From Prevotella sp. (GTDB lineage Bacteria > Bacteroidota > Bacteroidia > Bacteroidales > Bacteroidaceae), in NCBI GenBank assembly GCA_017474515.1, contig JAFVHN010000068.1, positions 1-47,099 on the forward strand: DNA of 47,099 bases, written 5' to 3'. This document shows, piece after piece, positions 1 through 7,997 of the stretch (position 1 is its first letter; every line of letters begins with the position of its first letter). The translations under genes were made by a program, and so were the position numbers. The notes beneath the pieces were generated by a model. It was given only the letters and a program-made list of their open reading frames with translations. It was not told the origin of the DNA and ran no database searches.

Positions 1-650
1 CCCATATATACGGAATAGGAGCCGTGTGAAAACGTTCTGGAGCTGTAGTTGTTGAAGGTGATGGGATCTGTGCCGTCGCTAAGCGTCACTTTCGACAAGT
101 TGGAACATTCGTAGAAAGGCATGTCGCCCACATAGGTTACCGATGCCGGGATGGTAATCTCGGTAAGCGATGAACCACGGAACATCTCGTACGGCACGGT
201 CTGGGTGCCCTCGGGGATGACGAAGGCCCCACTTATTTTCGAATAGGCGAAGCAGGCATTGCCGAAAGATGTGACGTTGGGACCGGCAGTGAATACTAAC
301 GACCCGGCCTCGGAGCCCACACTATTGAAGGCGTTTACGCCGATGGATGTCACACCGGTGCCGATTTTAAGCGATGCCACTTTCGTACAGCCATTGAACA
401 TGCCGTCGCCAACTTCCGTCACCTTGTTGCCGATGGTCACTGCCGTGGCCTTCGGGAACGGTGAATAGGTATAGTTTTCGCGTTCTACGTTTCGACCCAT
501 ATATACGGAATAGGAGCCGTGTGAAAACGTTCTGGAGCTGTAGTTGTTGAAGGTGATGGGATCTGTGCCGTCGCTAAGCGTCACTTTCGACAAGTTGGAA
601 CATTCGTAGAAAGGCATGTCGCCCACATATGTTACCGATGCCGGGATGGT
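1..650. repeat. Near-identical internal duplication inside the BspA-like gene
   Basis: Bases 1-155 and 496-650 match at 154 of 155 positions (the difference is at 135/630), with an offset of 495 bp (165 codons). The intervening 340 bp are not repeated inside the window. The duplication keeps the reading frame. Because the first copy starts at the window edge, the repeat may continue further to the left. Confidence 0.95.
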
Positions 651-923
651 GATTGCGGTGATTTGAGCGGCCCTGAAGGCTTGATTGCCAATTTCCGTGA
701 CGTTGTAGGTCACGTTTTCTTCACTTGTCACTTTGGCAGGAATGGAGATGGCACCCGTGTAGTTGGCGGCGTTGCCGTTGATGTTGGTGCCGCCGTTGAA
801 GGTTACCACCTTGACCGTGTTATCGCCGGTGACTTCATACCTTATTCCGCCTGACAGGAATGATTGCGCATGCACGGCCATGGCCGCCAAGGCAAATAAT
901 AGCAGAGATAGTTTTTTTTTCAT
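1..923 (-). CDS. BspA-like leucine-rich-repeat surface protein, N-terminal part (runs off the window)
   Basis: The reading frame starts at an ATG at 923 and stays open to base 1, so only about 307 N-terminal residues are present. It opens with a lipid-export type signal peptide (MKKKLSLLLFALAAMAVHAQ). The rest is made of BspA-type LRR_5 units with motifs such as AITIPASVTYVGDMPFYECS and VTEIGNQAF. BspA family proteins are exported and often mediate adhesion; that role is family knowledge and not visible here. A 155-bp stretch (496-650) recurs at 1-155 with one mismatch, so the protein has near-identical internal repeats about 165 residues apart. A TAnnTTTG box (1115-1122) lies 190 bp upstream, and a 10-bp repeat array falls in the predicted leader. 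The C-terminus, where a T9SS tail would be expected, is outside the window. Confidence 0.85.
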   Translation of the reverse strand, partial: MKKKLSLLLFALAAMAVHAQSFLSGGIRYEVTGDNTVKVVTFNGGTNINGNAANYTGAISIPAKVTSEENVTYNVTEIGNQAFRAAQITAITIPASVTYVGDMPFYECSNLSKVTLSDGTDPITFNNYSSRTFSHGSYSVYMGRNVERENYTYSPFPKATAVTIGNKVTEVGDGMFNGCTKVASLKIGTGVTSIGVNAFNSVGSEAGSLVFTAGPNVTSFGNACFAYSKISGAFVIPEGTQTVPYEMFRGSSLTEITIPASVTYVGDMPFYECSNLSKVTLSDGTDPITFNNYSSRTFSHGSYSVYM

Positions 924-990
924 AATTTTTGTTTTTTAGGTTAATGATATTTTTTTCGGTTTTTAAGCGGGGAATTTCCTTGAGCTTTTT

Positions 991-1090
991 GGGTTTTCCT
1001 AGGTTTTCCTGGGAGGTCCTAGGTTTTCCTAAGATGTCTTAGGGTTTCCTAGGAGGTCCCAGGATTTCCTAAGAGGTCTTAGGGTTTCCT
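991..1090. repeat. 10-bp-period CCTAGG-type array
   Basis: Ten consecutive 10-bp units follow the pattern (A/G)GGTTTTCCT or AGGAGGTCCT, with junctions reading CCTAGG, CCTAAG or CTTAGG. The period is exactly 10 with no slippage. The array lies between the predicted promoter of the BspA-like gene (1115-1122) and its start codon (923), so it would be transcribed as the leader of that mRNA. Related arrays are at 25691-25753 and 34711-34800. Confidence 0.9.
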
Positions 1091-1114
1091 TGGATTTTTA
1101 TATTTTCCAGTTTG

Positions 1115-1122
1115 CAAAATTA
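1115..1122 (-). promoter_or_regulatory. Promoter -7 box for the BspA-like gene
   Basis: TAATTTTG on the minus strand matches the Bacteroidetes -7 consensus TAnnTTTG. Transcription would begin near 1108, giving a leader of about 185 nt that contains the 10-bp array. No clear -33 TTTG was found. Confidence 0.55.
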
Positions 1123-1259
1123 AATATAAATAAGAATTTGCGCGTTTAATAAAAAGAAATAAAATGTATCATTTTATGAAAAAGGCTATCAAAACGGGAA
1201 AATCTTTCATTTTTCGTGATATGATACAATTTTACGCTTTCAGAAACGATAGAAGTTCG

Positions 1260-1267
1260 TATCTTTG
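1260..1267 (+). promoter_or_regulatory. Promoter -7 box for the AraC-type regulator
   Basis: TATCTTTG matches the Bacteroidetes -7 consensus. It ends only 5 nt before the ATG at 1273, so the mRNA would be almost leaderless, or translation starts at a later methionine (codons at 1306, 1309 or 1321). Confidence 0.55.
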
Positions 1268-1272
1268 CAACG

Positions 1273-2442
1273 ATGTTCAACCTGACGTTTTTTGCCTCGT
1301 TGCCCATGATGGTTTGCGCCATGTGGACCGTTGTTCTCGCGCTGGACTACCTGCGCCTGCGTAGCGCCGTCCACCTGCGGTTGTGTGTGTTCTTGCTGGC
1401 GGCCACTTTGCTCTATGGTGGCCATTATGTTTTTTTCCTCCACGATGTGAGCCTTATTCCGCTTACCGATACGGTTTACGTCTGTTGCAACTTGATTGTC
1501 TATCCCCTCTACCTTATTTATATTGTCCAGCTCACCGACGGCCATGCAGACCGTCGGCAATGGCTGTTGCTGCTGCCTGCCGCCGTGATGGGCGTGGTGA
1601 TCGGCGTGCTCTATGTGCTGATGGACAAAGCCCAGACGCAACTTTTCATCCATCACTACCTTTACGAGAGCAGCGTGGCAGAGCTGTCGGGCCTTGCTCT
1701 GTGGCAAGCCTATGCCCACGGCTTTGGCAAAGTGCTGTTCCTGTTGTCGGTGGCCGTGTCGTGTTGGCTGGGCTATCGTCACCTTCACCGTTTCGTTTTG
1801 CGCATCCTTGCCTTCTACGCCGACCCTGAGGGCCGCACGCTGAAGCCCGTTCGCATCACGCTGACGCTCCTTTTGTTCACGTCGCTGGTGTCGGTGGTGT
1901 TCGGCATCATCGGCCGTCACCTTTTCGACGAAGTGCCGTGGCTGTCGGTGCCCTCGCTGGTGTTCTCGTCGCTCCTTTTCGCCATCGCCTACATGGGCCA
2001 CCTGCCCATCTTCTCGTGCGCAGACCTTGAGCGCGACATGCAGCCCGCCGCGGAGCCTCCTGCCGAGTTGCCGTTGCCGGAAGTCCCTGTGGAAGTTCCC
2101 CGGCCTGCCGAAGAACCGGAACCTGACGCCGTGCCGTCGAAGATAGTGCTTGTGGCCGAGGAAATCAGGGTGCTCATGGAGCGCGACCAGTTGTTCCTGA
2201 AGAACGACTTGCGCTTGAACGACTTGGCTCAGCAGCTGGGCACCAACGGCAAGTATGTGTCGATGGCCGTGAACACCCATTTCGGCTGCTCCTTCTCCGA
2301 GTACATCAACAACCTGCGCATTGCCTACGCCCGCCAGCTGATGAAGGACAATCCGAAGATGACCATCGTGGAAGTTGCCCATAAGTCTGGCTACACTTCG
2401 ATGGCCTCGTTCTATCGTAACCTGAAAAGCCGGGTGGAGTAG
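1273..2442 (+). CDS. Membrane-anchored AraC-type transcriptional regulator
   Basis: The 389-residue product has a hydrophobic N-terminal half (residues 1-260) with about six or seven membrane segments, a Pro/Glu-rich linker (about 262-292), and a C-terminal AraC-type DNA-binding domain (about 298-389). The second helix-turn-helix shows the usual pattern TIVEVAHKSGYTSMASFYRNLK, split here as TIVEVAHKSGYTSMAS followed by FYRNLK. Proteins of this build are common in Bacteroidetes and are thought to sense something at the membrane and regulate transcription directly; the ligand and targets are unknown. It is divergent from the BspA-like gene at 923, which makes that gene a plausible target (inference). 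The start is uncertain because the -7 box sits just 5 nt upstream of the ATG. Confidence 0.85.
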   Translation: MFNLTFFASLPMMVCAMWTVVLALDYLRLRSAVHLRLCVFLLAATLLYGGHYVFFLHDVSLIPLTDTVYVCCNLIVYPLYLIYIVQLTDGHADRRQWLLLLPAAVMGVVIGVLYVLMDKAQTQLFIHHYLYESSVAELSGLALWQAYAHGFGKVLFLLSVAVSCWLGYRHLHRFVLRILAFYADPEGRTLKPVRITLTLLLFTSLVSVVFGIIGRHLFDEVPWLSVPSLVFSSLLFAIAYMGHLPIFSCADLERDMQPAAEPPAELPLPEVPVEVPRPAEEPEPDAVPSKIVLVAEEIRVLMERDQLFLKNDLRLNDLAQQLGTNGKYVSMAVNTHFGCSFSEYINNLRIAYARQLMKDNPKMTIVEVAHKSGYTSMASFYRNLKSRVE

Positions 2443-2477
2443 GGGTGAAGGGTTAAACGCTTCCTATCAATTATATT

Positions 2478-2835
2478 TCGACGCGATAAGTGCCGACGCT
2501 GTAGGAGCCGACGCTTCAAGCGTCGGCTCCTACAGCGTCGGATTCTAATTTGTCGGCTCTTAATGTTTTACCTTCCAAATTATATATACTCCGACGCTTG
2601 GAAGCGTCGGCTCCTAATTTGTCGGAACTTTCGATTATACTCAGACGCTATAGTTACCGACTAAGAGCCGACGTTTCCAAGCGTCGGAAATCTCATCATG
2701 TAATACTTCGACGCGATAGGAGCCGACGCTTCCAAGCGTCGGACTAATTAAATATACCCCGACGCTTGGAAGCGTCGGCTCCTATTGCGTCGGCTCCTAA
2801 TGTCATACATTTCATTAATATATACCCCGACGCTT
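2478..2835. repeat. Cluster of GACGCTT/AAGCGTC palindromes
   Basis: This gap between the AraC-type gene and the secreted protein gene is filled with palindromes of the type CCGACGCTTggAAGCGTCGG (2591-2610, 2668-2687 with one change, 2723-2742, 2759-2778). The largest is 2493-2541, with perfect 24-bp arms around a single base. Copies are linked by GGAGCC/GGCTCC and TATATACTCC-like spacers. The same unit occurs at 27520-27539 and 27564-27583. The hairpins probably also end transcription of the flanking convergent genes. Confidence 0.9.
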
Positions 2836-2847
2836 GCCGTTTCCGGC

Positions 2848-4740
2848 TTATTTCACCACGACCTTGCGCACGGTGCCGTCGGTCATCCTTACGATGTTCA
2901 GTCCGTGCACCTTTCCTTGCCTGCCGTCTGTAGAGAACCACTTGGCGGTAGCCGTTGTTTGCAAGGTGTTGATGCGTGTGGGCATTGTGGAGCTGCCTGC
3001 TGGAATAATGACGTCGTCCACAATCTCGTAGTCGATGCCCGATGCCACGGGTTCTGCCGCGGTGAGCGTCACCACGATGGGCTCTTCCATCAGGCATCCG
3101 TCAACGCTGACCAGCACCTCGTAGCTGCCCATGGGCACGTTCTCGAATCGGTAGCTGCCGCTGGCGTCGGTTTGCTGTGTGGCCACTACGCCGCCGTCTT
3201 TCTCCTTGAGCAACACGTTAAAGGAGTCGTAGCCGCGCATGAACATGCTTTCTGCCTGCATGGTGGCCGTCACCACGCCCTCAATGACTCCGTTGCCGGT
3301 GAGTGGGGGCGGTGTGGGCAGCATGTCGATGGTGTAAACCGCGTAGTTCCAGTCTTCGTCCATTTCGGGGAACACGGTGTATCCTTCCGACCATATCGGT
3401 GCGCTGGGATAGTAGGTGTCGAGCGTGCCGTCCACGGCCATGGCCTTCAGGTAATATCCGCTTCCCACCGTCATCATCTCGTCGATGTAGATGTCTTCCT
3501 CGCTTTCGGGGTCGGTCACTGCGGCGCCTTTAAACACGATGTTTCCGTCGATGTCGGGTCCCCACGCCTCTACTGTTGTAGCCACGGGTGCGCCAGCAAC
3601 TTCAGCTTTTATGCCGAGGGGCATGTAGTAGCGGTCAATCATTATCTGGCACTCGCGGAACCAATTGATTTCTTCTTCCTCTCCGTCGCCGTCCCAGTCT
3701 TCAAAGAAATTGTACACGAAACAGATGAAAACGCCGGGGTTCAGGTTCTCCACGACGCCCAAGTCGAAGGTGCTGCTGTCGCCCTTGAACTTGTATTGTC
3801 CGGCCTTCAGCTGGCTGATTTCAAGCGTGCCAACGGGTCCTTCGCCCTCCTCATAATATGCGTTTTCCATGTTCATGTAGAGGTCGTTGACGTCCAGGGC
3901 GTATTCGGTGTTGAGAATGAAACCGTCGTTGCCGATGTATGCCAGGCCAGCCTTGACGGGGAATTTTACCATGCTGATGGGGAAGTTGGCCACGAAGTTG
4001 CAATGTGTGCCGTCGCCTGAAACCTGCAGAATCAACACATATCCAATGTCGTCGATGGTCGGCACGTAGTGGAGCATGGTGGCGCCTTGTATGGGCGTCT
4101 GTTCTCCGGTGTTGGGGTTCTTTCGCAGCCACTGGTATTTGTAATAGCCGTCTTCCATGGAGAGGTCGTTGGTTTTGCCGGTGGCATAGTCGTAGTTGGT
4201 CACAAAGACGTTGATGGTGCCCACGATGTCGTTGCCCACCAGGCCGTATTCGTCGTAGTCGGAGCGCCACCACGAGGTGTATTTCGAGATACAGTTGCCC
4301 GATGATGGGAAGGAAACCTCCACCTCGTTGGTGTATTTCCCTTGAAATTCGCCTTTCAAGTACTGCATCTTGTAGGTTCCGGGGTCATCGACCTCGTATG
4401 CCACGGAGTTGCTGGCCAACGTTGCTATGCGGCTCCATCCGCCGTTGCTGTTTTTCTTCAGCAGGGCGTAGTAGGCCTCTGCGGTCTCGGTGGCGTCGGC
4501 GTAATGGCCGTAGGTGAGCGTAGCGCACCATCTGTAACTGTTGCCAGCCGAAACGCTGTAGCCGATGTTGTCGATCAACAGTGCCGGCACCACGTTCTCC
4601 TGTGCCGGAGCGATGGTGGGGAATGCTGGCAACTGCCCCATTGAGCCGGGCTCTTCCACGGGTTGGGGTGAGGGTGGCTGTGCAAGGGCTGTCATGGCCC
4701 CTGTCAGCACTAAAGCAATGATAAGTAATGTTTTTTTCAT
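2848..4740 (-). CDS. Secreted Ig-like/CNA-B-like protein with a T9SS-type tail
   Basis: The 630-residue protein starts with a signal peptide (MKKTLLIIALVLTGAMTALA). Its middle contains Ig-like stretches typical of Bacteroidetes surface proteins: YKYQWLRKNPNTGEQ, then GATMLHYVPTIDDIGYVLIL. A region near residues 500-575 resembles a carboxypeptidase-regulatory or CNA-B fold (SYRFENVPMGSYEVLVSVDG). The last residues, GLNIVRMTDGTVRKVVVK, look like a type A T9SS sorting tail, so the protein is probably exported across the outer membrane and surface-attached or released. No catalytic motif was recognised. A TAnnTTTG box at 4818-4825 gives a leader of about 70 nt. Function is unknown. Confidence 0.8.
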   Translation of the reverse strand: MKKTLLIIALVLTGAMTALAQPPSPQPVEEPGSMGQLPAFPTIAPAQENVVPALLIDNIGYSVSAGNSYRWCATLTYGHYADATETAEAYYALLKKNSNGGWSRIATLASNSVAYEVDDPGTYKMQYLKGEFQGKYTNEVEVSFPSSGNCISKYTSWWRSDYDEYGLVGNDIVGTINVFVTNYDYATGKTNDLSMEDGYYKYQWLRKNPNTGEQTPIQGATMLHYVPTIDDIGYVLILQVSGDGTHCNFVANFPISMVKFPVKAGLAYIGNDGFILNTEYALDVNDLYMNMENAYYEEGEGPVGTLEISQLKAGQYKFKGDSSTFDLGVVENLNPGVFICFVYNFFEDWDGDGEEEEINWFRECQIMIDRYYMPLGIKAEVAGAPVATTVEAWGPDIDGNIVFKGAAVTDPESEEDIYIDEMMTVGSGYYLKAMAVDGTLDTYYPSAPIWSEGYTVFPEMDEDWNYAVYTIDMLPTPPPLTGNGVIEGVVTATMQAESMFMRGYDSFNVLLKEKDGGVVATQQTDASGSYRFENVPMGSYEVLVSVDGCLMEEPIVVTLTAAEPVASGIDYEIVDDVIIPAGSSTMPTRINTLQTTATAKWFSTDGRQGKVHGLNIVRMTDGTVRKVVVK

Positions 4741-4817
4741 AAGTTATTTTTTTTTGTTATTATTATGGTTGACACAAATTAGGGCCGCGGTTCGTGCCCG
4801 CAGTCTCTTTCAATTTG

Positions 4818-4825
4818 CAAAGATA
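4818..4825 (-). promoter_or_regulatory. Promoter -7 box for the secreted Ig-like protein
   Basis: TATCTTTG on the minus strand matches TAnnTTTG and lies 78 bp upstream of the ATG at 4740. Confidence 0.6.
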
Positions 4826-4920
4826 GGTGTTTTCCCCTTTCCCGGCATCTCAAAACATGAAAATGTGTATGTCAAAACAAGAAAAACAGGTCCTGCGGGG
4901 GCCTGTTTGATGGTGGGTAG

Positions 4921-5128
4921 TTTTTATGAAAAATCTTGACAAAATCGGCGGTTTTCGGCCGTTTTTGTAAGTGGTTGATAATCAGCTCGTTTAAAAAGGC
5001 AAAAAGTTTGACCGCAAATTTCGGGGAGAGAATTGGCAAATCTCTCCTCTCAAATTGCCAAATCTCTCCCCGAAAATTGCGGTCAAACCTTTTGGCGTTT
5101 GCCGATTTTTATGAAAAATCTTGACAAA
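4921..5128 (+). repeat. 185-bp structured repeat unit, copy A
   Basis: A 23-bp direct repeat (4921-4943 and 5106-5128, containing GAAAAATCTTGACAAA) is spaced at exactly 185 bp. Counting from the G of GAAAAATC (4928), a GTTGATAATCAG motif is at offset 46, the left hairpin arm (GTTTGACCGCAAATTTCG) at offset 78, and the right arm ends at offset 160. The arms (5006-5030 and 5064-5088) pair at 24 of 25 positions, and the loop holds two CAAATCTCTCC-type units. Copies B and C share all of these offsets. It lies 17 bp past the tyrS stop codon. Confidence 0.9.
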
Positions 5129-5145
5129 CCGTGGCCTTTCCGGCC

Positions 5146-6441
5146 TTATTGCACGGTGACAAGATAGTAGTTTTTCTTTCCGCGCTGCACCAGCAGGTAT
5201 TTTCCGCCGAGCAACTGCTCCTCGCCCACCGTGGCGTTGGCGTCGGAGAGTTTCTCCTTGTTGATGCTCAGTGCTCCGCTTTTGCAGAACTCGCGAATTT
5301 CTCGCTTTGAGGGGAACACCGGTGCCACCGTTGTGAACAGCTCAATGGCCGGTTGTCCCAGCTGGTCGCGTCCCACGGTGAATTGTGGCACTCCGTCGAA
5401 GACGTCGAGGAATGTCTGCTCGTCGAGTTTCTCGAGCGACTCCTTGGTGCTCTTTCCGAAGAGTATTCCCGAAGCCTCCACGGCCATGTCGAGCGCCTCG
5501 CGCGAGTGTACCATCACCGTCACCTCCTCGGCCAGTCGGCGCTGCAGTGTGCGGCGCCCGGGGTCGGCCTTGTGCTCTGCCACGAGTGCGTCGATGGTTT
5601 CCTTGTCGAGCGAGGTGAAGATTTTGATGTAGCGCTCGGCGTCGTCGTCGCTCACGTTGAGCCAGAACTGGTAGAACTTGTAGGGCGTGGTGCGCTTAGG
5701 GTCGAGCCAGATGTTTCCGCTCTCGGTCTTTCCGAACTTCTTTCCGTCGCTCTTGGTGATGAGGGGGCAGGTCAGTGCGAAGGTTTCCACGTCGTTGCCC
5801 AGTGTGCGGCGGATGAGCTCGGTGCCGGTGGTCATGTTTCCCCACTGGTCGTTGCCTCCGAGCTGTAGTTTCACGCCCTTGTGCTGGTAGAGGTAGAGGA
5901 AGTCGTAGCCCTGCAGGAGCTGGTAGGTGAACTCGGTGAAGGAGAGTCCGTCGCGTGCCGTGCCGTTGAGCCGCTGCTGCACGCTGTCCTTGGCCATCAT
6001 GTAGTTCACGGTGATGTGCTTGCCCACCTCGCGTGCGAAGTCGAGGAAGGTGAAGTCCTTCATCCAGTCGTAGTTGTTCACCATTTCGGCGGCGTTGGGC
6101 TCCTTGGAGTCAAAGTCGAGGAACTTTGCCACCTGTTGTTTTATGCACTCCTGGTTATGGCGCAGGGTGTCGTCGTTGAGCAGGTTGCGCTCCTGGCTCT
6201 TTCCCGATGGGTCGCCGATCATGCCTGTTGCTCCTCCCACGAGGATGATGGGCTTGTGGCCGCAACGCTGCAGGTGTCGCAGCATCATGATGCCGCAGAG
6301 GTGGCCAATGTGCAGCGAGTCGGCGGTGGGGTCGGTGCCCAAATATGCGGTCACCATTTCTTTTTGCAGTAGTTCTTCTGTGCCCGGCATGATTTGGGCC
6401 AGCATTCCGCGCCAGCGGAGTTCTTCTACGAAGTTCTTCAT
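5146..6441 (-). CDS. tyrS: Tyrosyl-tRNA synthetase
   Basis: The 431-residue protein joins tyrosine to tRNA-Tyr using ATP in the cytoplasm. It is a class I synthetase: the HIGH signature is at residues 44-47 (SLHIGHL), and the KMSKS-equivalent loop is KFGKT at 235-239. [10 protein letters not shown] (about 193-202) is typical of bacterial TyrRS, and the C-terminal part (about 365-431) looks like an S4 RNA-binding domain. The length is normal for the bacterial enzyme. It is the last gene of the minus-strand cluster beginning at metK, 135 bp after yidD. That gap holds a 9-bp inverted repeat (GGCGGTTC/GAACCGCC type) but no clear promoter. Its stop codon is next to 185-bp repeat copy A. Confidence 0.97.
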   Translation of the reverse strand: MKNFVEELRWRGMLAQIMPGTEELLQKEMVTAYLGTDPTADSLHIGHLCGIMMLRHLQRCGHKPIILVGGATGMIGDPSGKSQERNLLNDDTLRHNQECIKQQVAKFLDFDSKEPNAAEMVNNYDWMKDFTFLDFAREVGKHITVNYMMAKDSVQQRLNGTARDGLSFTEFTYQLLQGYDFLYLYQHKGVKLQLGGNDQWGNMTTGTELIRRTLGNDVETFALTCPLITKSDGKKFGKTESGNIWLDPKRTTPYKFYQFWLNVSDDDAERYIKIFTSLDKETIDALVAEHKADPGRRTLQRRLAEEVTVMVHSREALDMAVEASGILFGKSTKESLEKLDEQTFLDVFDGVPQFTVGRDQLGQPAIELFTTVAPVFPSKREIREFCKSGALSINKEKLSDANATVGEEQLLGGKYLLVQRGKKNYYLVTVQ

Positions 6442-6576
6442 GTTCTTTTTCTGTATCTGTTTGGAATTATTTCTTAGGGTTCAAAAAGTTCTTGGGGGGC
6501 GTTTTACTTGTTTTCGGCGGTTCTGTTGTTGTCAGAATGGTTGAGGTCGTGAACCGCCGTTGTTCTTTACCTGTTC

Positions 6577-6828
6577 TCACGGCACCGGGTCATATCCCGA
6601 ACCTCCCCAGGGGTGGCATCTCAGGATGCGTTTCACGGCGAGCCATAGTCCCTTCAGCGGTCCGTGCTTGATGATGGCCTGGCGTGCATATTCCGAGCAG
6701 GTGGGTGTGAATCGGCACGACGGGGGCGTGAGCGGCGAGATGACCTTTTTGTAGAACAGTATGGGCAACAACAGCATCCATGTGAATGCTTTCTCAACGG
6801 CCTTGCCCGCTTTTTTCAGCCCTTCCAT
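6577..6828 (-). CDS. yidD: Membrane protein insertion efficiency factor YidD
   Basis: This 83-residue protein belongs to the YidD family, small inner-membrane-associated proteins that help YidC insert membrane proteins. The family core is clear: [20 protein letters not shown], followed by CSEYARQAI, then [17 protein letters not shown] at the C-terminus. The N-terminal half is amphipathic or hydrophobic. The gene begins one base after the rnpA stop codon, so the two are translationally close; rnpA-yidD linkage is common in bacteria. The length is normal. Confidence 0.95.
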   Translation of the reverse strand: MEGLKKAGKAVEKAFTWMLLLPILFYKKVISPLTPPSCRFTPTCSEYARQAIIKHGPLKGLWLAVKRILRCHPWGGSGYDPVP

Positions 6829-6829
6829 G

Positions 6830-7213
6830 TCAGATTTTCCCTCCTATGCGCTTGAGCAGGTTTCTTACGCGTGCCGCCACGGTGGCACTGTCGTAGAGCC
6901 TTGCGTCCATCCACACGAAGGCCATGTCAATGGTTTTCCCCTGTGGCACGTCGAGCCTGTCCTTGGCCAGTCGGTAAGCCTCGCGCACCTGTCGTTTCAC
7001 GCGGTTGCGGTCCACGGCTTTTTTCAGCAAGCGTTTTGGCACGCTTACCATGATGCGCGCCAATGGTTGGTCGCCCTGCCTGTCGTTGGCGGCAAAGACC
7101 ACTCTCAGCGGAAAGGCGGTGAGCGAATGGCTGTTGCTGCCGTCGAAGAGCTGCGCGGGGGCTTTTCTCCCCTTTATGCGCTCTCGCTTTCCGAGGGTGT
7201 GGCCGGCGGGCAT
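6830..7213 (-). CDS. rnpA: Ribonuclease P protein component
   Basis: The 127-residue basic protein is the protein subunit of RNase P, which trims the 5' leader from pre-tRNAs together with the RNA subunit (rnpB, not seen in this window). The family signature is present: [20 protein letters not shown], followed by REAYRL, matching the conserved KR..A..RN..KR..RE motif that contacts RNA. The N-terminal [19 protein letters not shown] matches the usual start of the mature fold. The gene is 27 bp after hemD and abuts yidD. Confidence 0.95.
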   Translation of the reverse strand: MPAGHTLGKRERIKGRKAPAQLFDGSNSHSLTAFPLRVVFAANDRQGDQPLARIMVSVPKRLLKKAVDRNRVKRQVREAYRLAKDRLDVPQGKTIDMAFVWMDARLYDSATVAARVRNLLKRIGGKI

Positions 7214-7240
7214 GGTGAAAATGTGTGTGGGATGTGTGGG

Positions 7241-7990
7241 CTATGCGTTGACTTCCGAGAGGTATGCCTTCAGTGCGCCCGTCATGGAGGGGTATTTGTC
7301 GGTGGGGGCTTCCACCACCACGTTGAGGCCGGCCTCGTGGGCAGCCTTTGTGGTTGACGGGCCGAATGTGGCCACCACCACCTCGTCGTTCTTTGCCGTT
7401 CCGAAGGTTTTCATGAAGGCGTTGATGCCCGAAGGGCTGAAGAACACGCACATGTCGCAGTCGAAGTTCTCGCGCTCCTCGTCGGTGAAGTCGTTGCTCA
7501 CCGTGCGATACATCACGCACTCCTGGTGCTGCAGCTTCTTTCCGTCGAGCATCTGGCGCACGGAGTCGTCGTGAACGTCGCTCATGGGGATGAGGTAGCG
7601 CTCGTTCTTGTGTTTCACCATCGAGGGCAGCAGGTCGGCAATCTTCCCCGTCTGCCCGAAGAACACCTTGCGTTTGCGATATTGCACGTACTTCTGGATG
7701 TAGAGGGCTATTTGCTCGGTCACGCAGAAGTACTTCATGTCTTCTGGCACTTCCACGCGCATTTCCTTGCACAGCTTGAAGTAGTTGTCGATGGCATGCC
7801 TGGAGGTGAACACCACGGCGGTGTGGTTGGTGATGCTTATCTTCTGCAGGCGGAACTCACGGCTCGACAGGCCCTCTACCTTGATGAACGGGCGGAACAG
7901 CAGTTCCACGCCATAGTTTTCGGCAATGTCGAAATAAGGCGACTTGTCACTGGCCGGACGAGGCTGCGAAATCAATATCTTCTTTACCAT
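7241..7990 (-). CDS. hemD: Uroporphyrinogen-III synthase
   Basis: The 249-residue protein is assigned to the HemD family, which closes and rearranges hydroxymethylbilane to uroporphyrinogen III, the branch point to heme and corrinoids. Family features include the N-terminal ILISQPRP, TAVVFTSRHAIDNYF (about 58-72), and CVFFSPSGINAFMKTF followed by the late VVVATFGPSTTKAAHEAGL. Sequence conservation in this family is low, so the call also rests on position: the gene follows DUF4271 by 7 bp and precedes rnpA, an arrangement I recall from many Bacteroidetes genomes. Confidence 0.88.
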   Translation of the reverse strand: MVKKILISQPRPASDKSPYFDIAENYGVELLFRPFIKVEGLSSREFRLQKISITNHTAVVFTSRHAIDNYFKLCKEMRVEVPEDMKYFCVTEQIALYIQKYVQYRKRKVFFGQTGKIADLLPSMVKHKNERYLIPMSDVHDDSVRQMLDGKKLQHQECVMYRTVSNDFTDEERENFDCDMCVFFSPSGINAFMKTFGTAKNDEVVVATFGPSTTKAAHEAGLNVVVEAPTDKYPSMTGALKAYLSEVNA

Positions 7991-7997
7991 GAAAGCG

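Noticed and set aside
1240-2382. 380-codon open frame on the minus strand opposite the AraC-type gene
   Set aside because: It is rich in His, Gln and Arg, has no recognisable domain, and mirrors a gene with clear AraC-type features and high third-position G/C.
2785-4020. 411-codon plus-strand frame opposite the secreted Ig-like protein
   Set aside because: No domain or signal peptide; the opposite strand has a signal peptide, a T9SS tail and a promoter.
4936-5124. Small open frame in repeat copy A with LTANF and ISPRKLRSNL, also seen in copies B and C
   Set aside because: The shared residues are encoded by the two arms of the hairpin and appear on both strands; unit length (185) is not a multiple of 3 and the stop is lost in copy B.
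6442-6576. T-box leader for tyrS
   Set aside because: No T-box core or antiterminator is visible; T-boxes are not typical of Bacteroidetes. Only a 9-bp inverted repeat is present.
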